Positions 44,010 to 52,015 of a stretch of 64,000 bases of DNA are shown piece after piece. Each line of letters opens with the position of its first letter. Within the stretch, counting starts at the first letter, position 1. The translations under genes were made by a program, and so were the position numbers. A model generated the notes under the pieces. The model ran no database searches. It was not told where the DNA came from and was given only the letters and a program-made list of their open reading frames with translations. Origin of the DNA: Arcticibacter sp045629565 (lineage in GTDB: Bacteria; Bacteroidota; Bacteroidia; Sphingobacteriales; Sphingobacteriaceae); contig NZ_JAZQRL010000069.1 in assembly GCF_045629565.1 (NCBI RefSeq), forward strand, positions 1-64,000. The letters are read 5' to 3'.

Positions 44010-44063
44010 TTACGATTGACCGAATTGCCACCACCAAAGCTTATGTATAGTATTTGTCTTCAT
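44010..44063 (-). CDS. trpL: trp leader peptide with three consecutive Trp codons
   Basis: A 17-codon frame, MKTNTIHKLWWWQFGQS, ends with TAA at 44012-44010 and is followed 44 nt later by the attenuator hairpin in front of trpD. The TGG TGG TGG block (44036-44028) is the sensing element: a ribosome stalled there leaves 44009-43999 free to form the antiterminator. Three Trp in a row within 17 codons is very improbable by chance next to a trp operon. No Shine-Dalgarno is evident, as usual in this phylum. The frame continues upstream from the ATG, so this start is chosen by context. Confidence 0.82.
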   Translation of the reverse strand: MKTNTIHKLWWWQFGQS

Positions 44064-44073
44064 ACCTGTATTA

Positions 44074-44104
44074 CAAATATGGTAAAATGTTTCAGATATA
44101 AGAA
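44074..44104 (-). promoter_or_regulatory. Possible trp operon promoter
   Basis: On minus, CATATTTG (44081-44074, one mismatch to TAnnTTTG) ends 10 nt before the leader ATG. The -33 position at 19 nt spacing reads TTCT, a poor match. Confidence 0.3.
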
Positions 44105-44185
44105 GGCAGTGGAGGAAATTATTTCGGGTCTTGTTAGGGGGCGCTTTCCTACAGCGTTTATATGCAGGCGATAACAAGCCCACTT

Positions 44186-44239
44186 TATGCCGTGATGAGT
44201 CCGACTTTTGCAGCTTCAGGTCGGACTCATCACGGCATA
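44186..44239. repeat. 20-bp perfect inverted repeat with 14-nt loop
   Basis: Arms 44186-44205 and 44220-44239 are exact complements and begin TATGCCGTGATGAGTCC. No T-run follows on either strand. The GAGTCCGAC core is shared with the hairpin at 535-568. It lies in a region of decayed genes upstream of the trp leader. Confidence 0.8.
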
Positions 44240-44397
44240 ACATCAGCCTGAATAGGGATTGATATAAAGGAAGTCTTATTCCTGTATCTACTATAGTAAT
44301 ACAGATTTTGCCTAAATCCGGAAGATTGACACAAGGCCGAAAACATCGTCGTGCGTTTTCTGTCGCTCTATCTTGTCTCAAAATGAAAACACCGTTA

Positions 44398-44592
44398 TGG
44401 TGAAAGGAGACAAGAAAGGCGTGGTTCGTGGAACGGCAGGTTCCGTCGTATATCGTGGGTATCTTGATGAGCATCGTTCAAGGGAAAGCCCGCAAATTCA
44501 AGCAGAGCAGTGAGAACATCCGTCAGGTGGAGTATGGATTTCGTGCAGGATGCCCTCATTCCACTAATCAACAGTTGTTTCTTAGTTTTTGA
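44398..44592 (+). pseudogene. Frameshifted remnant of a small basic protein gene
   Basis: ATG at 44398 reads MVKGDKKGVVRGTAGSVVYRG and stops after 38 codons. One base shift later, the next frame continues ARKFKQSSENIRQVEYGF and ends with TGA near 44590. The pattern of a short basic N-terminus with GxVxGTxGxxVYR followed by KFKQSxE resembles small Bacteroidota proteins of unknown function, from memory only. No intact frame remains. Confidence 0.35.
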
Positions 44593-44610
44593 CAATGAGT
44601 AATTGATTAA

Positions 44611-44936
44611 GTATTAGCTTTAATTGTTATCATTGTACTAGGAAGGATCATCGCGCAAGAGGCGCCAAGTTTCTTCGTGTATCAAGGCTCTGACGTATAC
44701 TACATAATAGATCCAAACGGTACACTCAATATACAGTTAATTATCTTTATGAGTATGTTGTGACAGATCCCAACATACTTGCTGCTAAATATGGAGTTAT
44801 AACAGTTATCGCTGAAGGGCGAGCTTATTGCCAGTATGATACCAATCAGAAGACATGGTTCAAAGGTCCCAAAGCTGGTGGTGTCAATTCTTACCCCATT
44901 AATTTCCTATATAATTTGAAGATCGCTGTAATTTAA
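44611..44936 (+). pseudogene. Broken gene for a small exported protein
   Basis: A frame without a start codon begins right after an in-frame TAA with a hydrophobic, signal-peptide-like stretch (VLALIVIIVLGRIIAQEAPSF) and continues to YYIIDPNG. A frameshift near 44720-44735 moves the reading to YTVNYLYEYVVTDPN and runs in frame to TAA at 44934, ending NFLYNLKIAVI. Start and one frame are lost, so it is a recent pseudogene. The family is not recognised. Confidence 0.45.
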
Positions 44937-44949
44937 AACATCAAAACTT

Positions 44950-46059
44950 ATGATACGTCTGGTAAAACTTGTAATCCTGTTTTTTTTTATTCCCATCCAT
45001 TTTTTGCTAGCGCAAGTGGTGTTTGTAGATAGCGATACAAAACTGCCTATCCCTTCGGTTAGCGTATTTAATGTTAATGGTAACTTAATTGGTTTTTCCA
45101 ATAAAAATGGAATGATGGAGCTTATACCAGAAATGAAAGCGGGTGGACTAAATCCATTAGACCTATCCGTTCAGCATATATCGTACGAATCTAAAGCTTT
45201 TACGGCTTCAAAGAATGGAGCTGAACAAGTTATCTTATTGCAGCCTCGTGCAAATCAATTAAAAGAGGTAGTAATATCTATTAATCCAACTGCCGAATTT
45301 TTATATATTAAGGGATACTATCGTTCACTCGAAACTTTTAATCTGAAACATAAATATTATTCGGATGGTATTATTGAGTTCTACGTGCCGCTTAAAAAGG
45401 GGAAAGTAAAATATAGATTAGTTGATTTTCGTGTTTATCAAGATCCAGCTGTCACTGAAGATTACAGACAAAAAATGTGGACCTTCTTCCAGGCTCCGCG
45501 GATTGCAGAAATATTTCCGGGTAAACTCATGGATAGGATGGCAGAATATACTTTGCGGAAGGTGTCAGACAAAAAATATTTTTTATTAAAAAAGGAAAGT
45601 GAAGTAGGACATATAGCATCTACTGAAAGTGGACCTGTCAGTTTTTATGTAGATCATATATTGCCTGACACGGTTAGGCTAGAAAAAGTCCTTGGTATAG
45701 AAGCGAAATTAAGGCATGATGTTTATATCGAAAACTATTCTCACGCCCCCATTGAGGACCTTTCACCGAAGGATCTGTTAAATGTTTATCAGCTGGTGAC
45801 TGGCACTATCAAGCGGAAAGCCGAATATGGTCACATCCCATATGAAGTCATGAACGAATTTTACGTGATGCAAACGGAGTTCTTATCTGCGAAGGAATAT
45901 CAGGTTGTAGAACCGTCATTGCTTAAAAACTTTAATAAGGCAAGTGATAAAAGTGTGTTTTCTAGACCTTTTTGGAATGATTTAGCTACGTATAATATAT
46001 CTCCCATCAATAGTGGTTTAGAGACTCAACTTGACCAAAATCTTAAATTAATGAAATAG
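44950..46059 (+). CDS. Exported protein with carboxypeptidase-regulatory-like N-terminus
   Basis: A 369-aa protein with a signal peptide (about 1-21, ending LLAQ). Residues 22-95 resemble the CarboxypepD_reg beta-sandwich: VVFVDSDTKLPIPSVSVFNVNG, a NKNGMMEL turn and SVQHISYES. Then LKEVVI, like the linker before TonB-type regions. The remaining 270 residues are not recognised. Surface or periplasmic location likely; function unknown. Base composition is A/T-rich like the adjoining remnants. Confidence 0.6.
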   Translation: MIRLVKLVILFFFIPIHFLLAQVVFVDSDTKLPIPSVSVFNVNGNLIGFSNKNGMMELIPEMKAGGLNPLDLSVQHISYESKAFTASKNGAEQVILLQPRANQLKEVVISINPTAEFLYIKGYYRSLETFNLKHKYYSDGIIEFYVPLKKGKVKYRLVDFRVYQDPAVTEDYRQKMWTFFQAPRIAEIFPGKLMDRMAEYTLRKVSDKKYFLLKKESEVGHIASTESGPVSFYVDHILPDTVRLEKVLGIEAKLRHDVYIENYSHAPIEDLSPKDLLNVYQLVTGTIKRKAEYGHIPYEVMNEFYVMQTEFLSAKEYQVVEPSLLKNFNKASDKSVFSRPFWNDLATYNISPINSGLETQLDQNLKLMK

Positions 46060-46222
46060 GTTAAGGTACACTGAAAAAGCTAGGACTAATCTATAAACGG
46101 TCTCGTTAATCAGTCTCATTTATTTACGCATTATCGGGTCTATCACACAATGAATGATTGCTTAGGCTTATCTCTAGTGAGATATTCCAAGCGATAAACT
46201 AGTGTAACATAATAGTTTCTGT

Positions 46223-46253
46223 ATTGTCACTTTAAAAAATGTTATTAGCTTTG
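46223..46253 (+). promoter_or_regulatory. Promoter of the glycan-degradation operon
   Basis: ATTG at 46223-46226, exactly 19 nt, TAGCTTTG at 46246-46253 (full TAnnTTTG match). The LacI-type operator at 46256 lies directly downstream. Confidence 0.55.
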
Positions 46254-46255
46254 AA

Positions 46256-46269
46256 TGTAAACGATTACA
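46256..46269 (+). promoter_or_regulatory. LacI-family-type operator
   Basis: TGTAAACGATTACA: arms TGTAA/TTACA around a central CG, the usual layout of LacI/CcpA-type sites. It begins 2 nt after the -7 element, so a bound repressor would cover the transcription start of the operon at 46322-51996. No LacI gene is in the window; the regulator is inference. Confidence 0.5.
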
Positions 46270-46321
46270 AAAATACGTCTTTAGTATTTTCCTTGCTGCT
46301 AACTAACTAACACTTAAGTAA

Positions 46322-48805
46322 ATGAATCAATTATTAGGTTATGCCTCTTTTATGCTACTGTTTCTGCAGACCTCCGTTGGTCTGAATGCTCAAACAACAG
46401 AGCAAAAGAATCAGGCTAACAAAACGACCAGGAATAAGTCCCGTGTTGTTTCTAACAGTTTAGGAATGAGGATGGTGGCCGTTCAGCCTGGCTCATTTAA
46501 AATGGGTGCCATTAATACAAAATTCGATCTAGGCAAAAAAACGGATTATTCCAAAGATGCTCCGTATTATGATGAGCTTCCTGTTCATCAGGTTTCTATT
46601 AATTATCCTTTCTTTATCTCCGAAACGGAAGTGACAATCGAGCAGTTCCGCCAGTTTAGAAAGGAGTATAAAGACAGAGGGTTATTTAAACCTTATGTTT
46701 CGGGGATCAGCTGGAATGAAGCAACTGCTTTTTGTGAATGGTTAAGTAAAAAGGAAGGTAAACCTTACCGCCTGCCAACGGAGGCGGAATGGGAGTTTGC
46801 TTGTCGCAGTGGCAGTCAGACCATTTTCTGGTCAGGTGATCAGCTTCCGGCAAACGATACCAATCCCTGGGGAATTAAGAACATGCATTCAGGGGTAGCC
46901 GAGTGGTGTTATGACTGGCATGGTGATTATCCGGAATCTCCTCAAATTAACCCTGTTGGTTATGATAAAGGATTTTCAAGGGTTATAAGGGGTGGTGCTG
47001 CTCATACGAGTGAATTGGAGGGGACTTCTGTGGAGTTTCATCCTGAGAAAGACGCTGTTTACTACCGCGCATCAAACAGAGCTTCGATGCAACCGGATTG
47101 TCCCGCTGCAGGAAGCACAGGACTAAGTCCGCATTTTGTCGGGTTCCGGGTAGTTCAGGCTGCTTTGCCAAAGAGCAAGCCTTTGGTTTATACCGCCAGT
47201 TTCCCCCTTCAGGGCGTTAAACAAGGTAATGCGTTTGCTGGCAAGGGGCCAGATATGTCCAAGCCGTATTTTAAAGCCCGCCAGGTAGTTGCCAGTCCTC
47301 CGGACCTGACGATGCCGGTGGATATCAGGGTAAGCGGACTTCATCATGCCATACAGGGTAAAGTTCACAGCAGCGGGTTTGTGGCTTGTCCGAACGGCGA
47401 CGTTTTATTAATTGGATTTTCATCATCACGCTTGAAAAGTGAGGCTGCGACCAATACGACCATGGTGGTTACCCGTTTGAGAAATGGCGCGGAACAATGG
47501 GATATGACCGAGTTGTTTTATGATAGAGCAACATTAAATGATCAGGCGGCTTTATTGTGGAACGACAATGGAACGTTGTGGTTCTTCGGCGGTGGCCGGG
47601 GTTTAGGTGATCTTCCTTTTGTATTTGCTACATCAAAAGATAACGGTGCTACCTGGAGCGAGTTGAAAACACCTCTTATTAAAGGAGAGGTAGGAACGTT
47701 CACTGCCCAGCCTATTAACAGTGCTTTCCGAGGGCCTGATGGCACCATTTATTTCGGTAGTGATGGGGTGGAAGCCGAATCATTCTTGTGGGCTAGTTCA
47801 GATAACGGAAAAACCTGGTATGACACACGGGGAAGGACCAGTGGAAGGCACTCCACCTTCGTTCTTTTGAAAGATAACCGAATTTTATCCATGGGCGGAA
47901 AGAACTCGGATATCGATGGTTATATGCCGAAAAACTATTCTTCGGATAATGGAAAGACCTGGACTGAAAGTGTCAAGACCCCTTTTGCTGCCCTGGGAAG
48001 TAATCAGCGCCCCTCGATCATGAGATTAAAGAGCGGTAGACTGTTCTTTGCGGGCGATTATCAGGATATCAGAATGATGAAGACTCCTCCGCCGGCAGCT
48101 ATTGAGGAGCGCGGATCTTATGTGGCTTTATCTGATGATGACGGACAAACCTGGAAAATCAAGAATCTGGCAATGGCACCTGAGCATAACGATTGGCGGG
48201 GTATAGTGAAAGGTGGAATGAAGCCGCAGCACGGATTTGGCACTGTCGGCTATTCTGCAGTGACACAATCGGAGAATGGTGTTATTCATTTGATGACGTC
48301 TAAAGGAAAACCGTCTATGCATTTTGCATTGAACGAAGCGTGGATTCTTTCTGATTATACGGGAGAGGTAAACCACCTTCCAGGCGAAAGGAGCACGGAG
48401 CTTCAAACAATCACGGAGAAGTATCCGAACGGAAAAGTAAGGATCGCCTCCAGTGGCTGGCTGGGCAAAAATGGCTTTGTGCTGCATGGCAAGGAGGCCT
48501 GGTTTTACGAAGACGGTACCAGGCAGTATGAAGCGACTTTTAATAATGGCGTTATCAAAGGGACCGAGAGTTATTGGAACCGCGATGGAAAAGTGAAGTG
48601 GACACGTGAGCATACGCCTTTCGGAACGGATGTCTGGACAAACTACTGGCCTAACGGAAAGAAAAGAACCGAGTCTGTATGGTGGGGCTTATCTGCGCAT
48701 GGCCCGGCAACGGAATGGGATGTTGAGGGCAAGCTCGTGCGGGAGCTGATGTTCGATAAAGGCAAAAGAACATCCGTGGAAACCAAATCAGAGATAGACG
48801 AATAA
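46322..48805 (+). CDS. SUMF1-like, sialidase-like and YwqK-repeat fusion protein
   Basis: An 827-aa exported protein (signal about 1-24, ending LNAQ). Domain 1 (about 45-285) is a formylglycine-generating-enzyme-like fold: MVAVQPGSFKMGA, PVHQVSINYPFFISETEVT, RLPTEAEWEFACRSG and a VIRGGAAH end. Domain 2 (about 330-690) is a six-bladed sialidase-like propeller with four Asp boxes of the SxDxGxTW type. Domain 3 (about 695-825) has YwqK/MORN-like repeats such as YPNGKVRIASSG and YWPNGKKRTES. It is the first gene of an operon with two glycoside hydrolases; TAAGTG leads into the next. The catalytic state of domain 1 is uncertain. Confidence 0.78.
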   Translation: MNQLLGYASFMLLFLQTSVGLNAQTTEQKNQANKTTRNKSRVVSNSLGMRMVAVQPGSFKMGAINTKFDLGKKTDYSKDAPYYDELPVHQVSINYPFFISETEVTIEQFRQFRKEYKDRGLFKPYVSGISWNEATAFCEWLSKKEGKPYRLPTEAEWEFACRSGSQTIFWSGDQLPANDTNPWGIKNMHSGVAEWCYDWHGDYPESPQINPVGYDKGFSRVIRGGAAHTSELEGTSVEFHPEKDAVYYRASNRASMQPDCPAAGSTGLSPHFVGFRVVQAALPKSKPLVYTASFPLQGVKQGNAFAGKGPDMSKPYFKARQVVASPPDLTMPVDIRVSGLHHAIQGKVHSSGFVACPNGDVLLIGFSSSRLKSEAATNTTMVVTRLRNGAEQWDMTELFYDRATLNDQAALLWNDNGTLWFFGGGRGLGDLPFVFATSKDNGATWSELKTPLIKGEVGTFTAQPINSAFRGPDGTIYFGSDGVEAESFLWASSDNGKTWYDTRGRTSGRHSTFVLLKDNRILSMGGKNSDIDGYMPKNYSSDNGKTWTESVKTPFAALGSNQRPSIMRLKSGRLFFAGDYQDIRMMKTPPPAAIEERGSYVALSDDDGQTWKIKNLAMAPEHNDWRGIVKGGMKPQHGFGTVGYSAVTQSENGVIHLMTSKGKPSMHFALNEAWILSDYTGEVNHLPGERSTELQTITEKYPNGKVRIASSGWLGKNGFVLHGKEAWFYEDGTRQYEATFNNGVIKGTESYWNRDGKVKWTREHTPFGTDVWTNYWPNGKKRTESVWWGLSAHGPATEWDVEGKLVRELMFDKGKRTSVETKSEIDE

Positions 48806-48826
48806 GTGAAATATAAAAGTTATAGA

Positions 48827-50386
48827 ATGAATTTTAGAATATCAGTTGCCATTGTTGTTTTCTGTTTGTGTTTTGTTCAGCGTTCATTTGCTCAAAAGAG
48901 TTATGTGCTGAACACGGAAAAGCTAAACAAATATGTTCAGAGCTTCAACGCCGAGGATAAGGAAGGCGTTAAGAACTTTGTTCCCAATGCGGAGTCTTTT
49001 GAATGGTTGTCCCGTAATATTCCTTTGTTTGATTGTCCGGATTCGGCCATTCAAAAGGTGTATTATTTCCGTTGGTGGGCTTACCGGAAGCACCTGAAGA
49101 AAACGGAAGACGGTTACGTGTTTACCGAGTTTATTACGCCCGCTAACCATGCCGGAAAGCATAATACGATAAGCAGCGGACTAGGTCATCATATAAACGA
49201 AGGGCGCTGGTTGCTTAATCCCGCCTATATGGAGGATTATATTTCGTTCTGGTTTTACGTAGATCCGGTACATACTAAATCGCGGTTTCATGCCTTCAGT
49301 AGTTGGATAGATGATGCTGTATATAATCGTTATCTCGTTAATCAGGATAAATCATTTATTCAGAAATTGCTTCCTGATCTTCATAAGGACTATATACGCT
49401 GGGAACAGGCAAAGCAACTGCCCAATCAAATGTTCTGGCAATATGACGTGAGGGATGCAATGGAGGAGTCAATCAGCGGTGGACGGAAGGTAAAGAATGT
49501 AAGACCTACCATCAATAGCTATATGTATGGGAATGCAAAGGCACTGGTTGCTATGTCGTCTATAGCCAAGAACGATACCCTGAAAAAGATCTACAGTAAG
49601 AAAGCGGCGGAATTGGAAAAACTCGTGCATGAACAGCTGTGGGACGACGATGCGAAGTTTTTTAAGGTTCAGTATGAAAAAGGAGGCTTTTGTGACGCAC
49701 GTGAAGCGATCGGGTTTATTCCATGGTATTTCAATTTGCCAAGGGATGACGCGAAATACGCTGAGCAGTGGGATCAGCTGATTGATACAGCCGGATTTGA
49801 CGCTCCATGGGGACTTACGACTGCTGAAAGACGCCATCCGCTTTTCCGTACTCATGGGACTGGTAGCAGCTGTGAGTGGGACGGAGCGATATGGCCCTAT
49901 GCTACAACTCAAACATTGAAAGGTCTATCCAATTTGCTGAACAACTATAAACATCGTGGTAAGATGACCAAACAGGTATTTTACGATCAGTTTCATAAAT
50001 ATGCGATGTCTCATAAGTTTCCATCCCTGGGCGGAAAGATCTATCTGGGCGAGTATCAGGATGAGAAGACAGGGGAGTGGTTAAAAGGCGATGATCCGCG
50101 CAGTGAATTCTACAATCACTCGGGATTTGCTGATCTGGTGATCAATGACCTGGTTGGCTTGAAACCGAGGGCTGATAATGTAGTGGAAATTAGTCCGTTA
50201 ATTCCTGCTGGTCAGTGGGACTGGTTCTGTTTGGATAAGGTAGCTTACCACGGTAAGATCCTGACTATATTGTGGGACAAGACCGGATCTAAATACGGCA
50301 AAGGCAAGGGATTGAGGATTTTCGCTGATGGGAAGGAAATCGCCCGAAACCGTGACCTTAAGAAAACTACTGCGAAGCTGATTTAA
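48827..50386 (+). CDS. MGH1-like (alpha/alpha)6 glycoside hydrolase
   Basis: A 519-aa exported enzyme (signal MNFRISVAIVVFCLCFVQRSFA). The long helical domain resembles the mannosylglycerate-hydrolase MGH1-like / GH63-related family: YYFRWWAYRKHL, NEGRWLLN, FWQYDVRDAMEESISGG, SYMYGNAKALV and GSSCEWDGAIWPYATTQ. The end (about 440-519) looks like a beta-sandwich. The ATG at 48827 is chosen over a GTG 21 nt earlier because it begins the signal peptide. The specific substrate is unknown; context suggests a host or plant glycan. Confidence 0.8.
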   Translation: MNFRISVAIVVFCLCFVQRSFAQKSYVLNTEKLNKYVQSFNAEDKEGVKNFVPNAESFEWLSRNIPLFDCPDSAIQKVYYFRWWAYRKHLKKTEDGYVFTEFITPANHAGKHNTISSGLGHHINEGRWLLNPAYMEDYISFWFYVDPVHTKSRFHAFSSWIDDAVYNRYLVNQDKSFIQKLLPDLHKDYIRWEQAKQLPNQMFWQYDVRDAMEESISGGRKVKNVRPTINSYMYGNAKALVAMSSIAKNDTLKKIYSKKAAELEKLVHEQLWDDDAKFFKVQYEKGGFCDAREAIGFIPWYFNLPRDDAKYAEQWDQLIDTAGFDAPWGLTTAERRHPLFRTHGTGSSCEWDGAIWPYATTQTLKGLSNLLNNYKHRGKMTKQVFYDQFHKYAMSHKFPSLGGKIYLGEYQDEKTGEWLKGDDPRSEFYNHSGFADLVINDLVGLKPRADNVVEISPLIPAGQWDWFCLDKVAYHGKILTILWDKTGSKYGKGKGLRIFADGKEIARNRDLKKTTAKLI

Positions 50387-50397
50387 ATACGCCAGTG

Positions 50398-51996
50398 ATG
50401 AAAAACCTCCTATTATCTGTCTGTCTTTGTGCATTCATGCAGATTTGTTACGCGCAGCCGGCCACTACAAAGTGGGGAATGTTTGAACTGACTCTGAACG
50501 GCAGCGAGGCGGGAAATCCGTTTGTTGGCGTGGATTTTAAAGCGCGCTTCGAAAAAGGAAGCAAACAGTACGAGGTGGAAGGTTTTTACGATGGTGCGGG
50601 TGTTTTCAAGGTTCGGTTCATGCCGGATGAGGAGGGCGAATGGACCTATGTAACCAGGAGTAATAAAGGTGAATTGAACGGGAAACAGGGCTCTTTTATA
50701 TGTAAAGCGGCTAAAGAGCATGTTCGGGGACCAGTTCGTGTTCGTAATACGTATCATTTCGCGTACGCTGACAGCACTGCATTTTATCCTGTTGGTACGA
50801 CTATTTATGAGTGGGCGTTTCAGCCAAAAGCGAAGCAGGCGGAAACGCTTGAAACGCTTAGGAAATCGCCATTTAATAAGGCCAGAATGTTGATGGTTCC
50901 TCCATACAAGAGTCATTACCTGGAAGGGCCGGCTAAAATGGAGATATTTCCATTTTTAGGCAACTCCAAAGAGAACTGGGATTTTTCGCGGTTTAACCCC
51001 GAGTATTTTAGAAGATTAGAAGAAAACGTCAGGCAGCTGGCAGACCTGGGCATTGAAGCTGATCTGATCTTGCTCAGACCTTATGACAACGGGAAATGGG
51101 GGTTTGACAAGATGGATAATGAAACGAACGAGCGCTTTCTGCGCTATGTGATCGCCCGGTTTGCCGCTTATCCGAATGTCTGGTGGAGCCTGGCAAATGA
51201 AAACAGCTTCATGAAGCATCTTACCGATGAGGATTGGGATCGATATTTCCAGGTGGTGCAAAAATATGACCCCTACGGACATTTGCGCTCGATTCATAAT
51301 GCGGACCGGCTCTATGACTATGGAAAGCCCTGGGTGACTCATGTCAGCTTACAGTATTACAATGCGGTGCGTGTGCTGGGGGTATCGCCGCTTCTAAGGG
51401 ACGTGTATAAAAAGCCTATCGTGCATGACGAGATTAACTACGAAGGGAATGTAGAGAAACGCTGGGGACAGTTAAGCGGTGAGGAGCTAACCTTCAGGTT
51501 CTGGTCGGCTTATATCGGCGGTGCTTATGCTACTCATGGTGAAGCTACCAAGGAAGGTTGGATTTCATTCGGCGGAAAGCTGACAGGAAAAAGCCCTTCA
51601 CGAATTGCTTTTCTTAAAAAGATCGTCGAGTCAGGCCCTAAAGAAGGCCTGACGCCCATTGATCAATATTATATCCTGAATGCGGCGGGTAAGATAGGGG
51701 AGTACTATCTGTTTTATTTTGGGAAAGAGAAGCCGGCGAATTGGAGCTTTGTTCTTCCTGATAACGGGTTAAAGAATGGAATGCGCTTTAAAGTGGATAT
51801 TATTGACACCTGGAATATGACTATAACTCCGGTAAATAAGCTCTTCACCGTTAAGATGCTCGACAACTATAAGTTTATAGATGAGAAAGGGTCCAAGATA
51901 AAGCTTCCGGGGAAGCCTTATATGGCGCTCAGAATCCAGCTGGTTAATGGGGGGTCGTCGGAGAAAGCAGAAAACAGGCATGACGATGAGTTGTAA
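50398..51996 (+). CDS. DUF5060/apiosidase-like glycoside hydrolase
   Basis: A 532-aa exported enzyme (signal ending MQICYAQ). The N-terminal DUF5060 domain (about 22-105; WGMFELTLNG, GNPFVGVDFKARF, YDGAGVFKVRFMPDEEGEWTY), a TIM barrel (about 120-430; AFYPVGTTIYEW, VWWSLANEN with the likely acid Glu, KPIVHDEINYEG with the likely nucleophile Glu) and a C-terminal DUF5605 beta domain follow. GTG at 50395 is an alternative start. Third gene of the operon, 11 bp after the previous one. Confidence 0.82.
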   Translation: MKNLLLSVCLCAFMQICYAQPATTKWGMFELTLNGSEAGNPFVGVDFKARFEKGSKQYEVEGFYDGAGVFKVRFMPDEEGEWTYVTRSNKGELNGKQGSFICKAAKEHVRGPVRVRNTYHFAYADSTAFYPVGTTIYEWAFQPKAKQAETLETLRKSPFNKARMLMVPPYKSHYLEGPAKMEIFPFLGNSKENWDFSRFNPEYFRRLEENVRQLADLGIEADLILLRPYDNGKWGFDKMDNETNERFLRYVIARFAAYPNVWWSLANENSFMKHLTDEDWDRYFQVVQKYDPYGHLRSIHNADRLYDYGKPWVTHVSLQYYNAVRVLGVSPLLRDVYKKPIVHDEINYEGNVEKRWGQLSGEELTFRFWSAYIGGAYATHGEATKEGWISFGGKLTGKSPSRIAFLKKIVESGPKEGLTPIDQYYILNAAGKIGEYYLFYFGKEKPANWSFVLPDNGLKNGMRFKVDIIDTWNMTITPVNKLFTVKMLDNYKFIDEKGSKIKLPGKPYMALRIQLVNGGSSEKAENRHDDEL

Positions 51997-52015
51997 GATT
52001 CCCTCTGTCGCTATA

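Noticed and set aside
44064..44474. Long minus-strand frame upstream of the trp leader
   Set aside because: It spans the 20-bp inverted repeat and has no family features; only its last 18 codons (the leader peptide) have supporting context.
44398..44936. Insertion sequence in the 44-45 kb region
   Set aside because: No transposase motif, no target-site duplication and no terminal repeats bounding a gene were found; decayed small genes explain it better.
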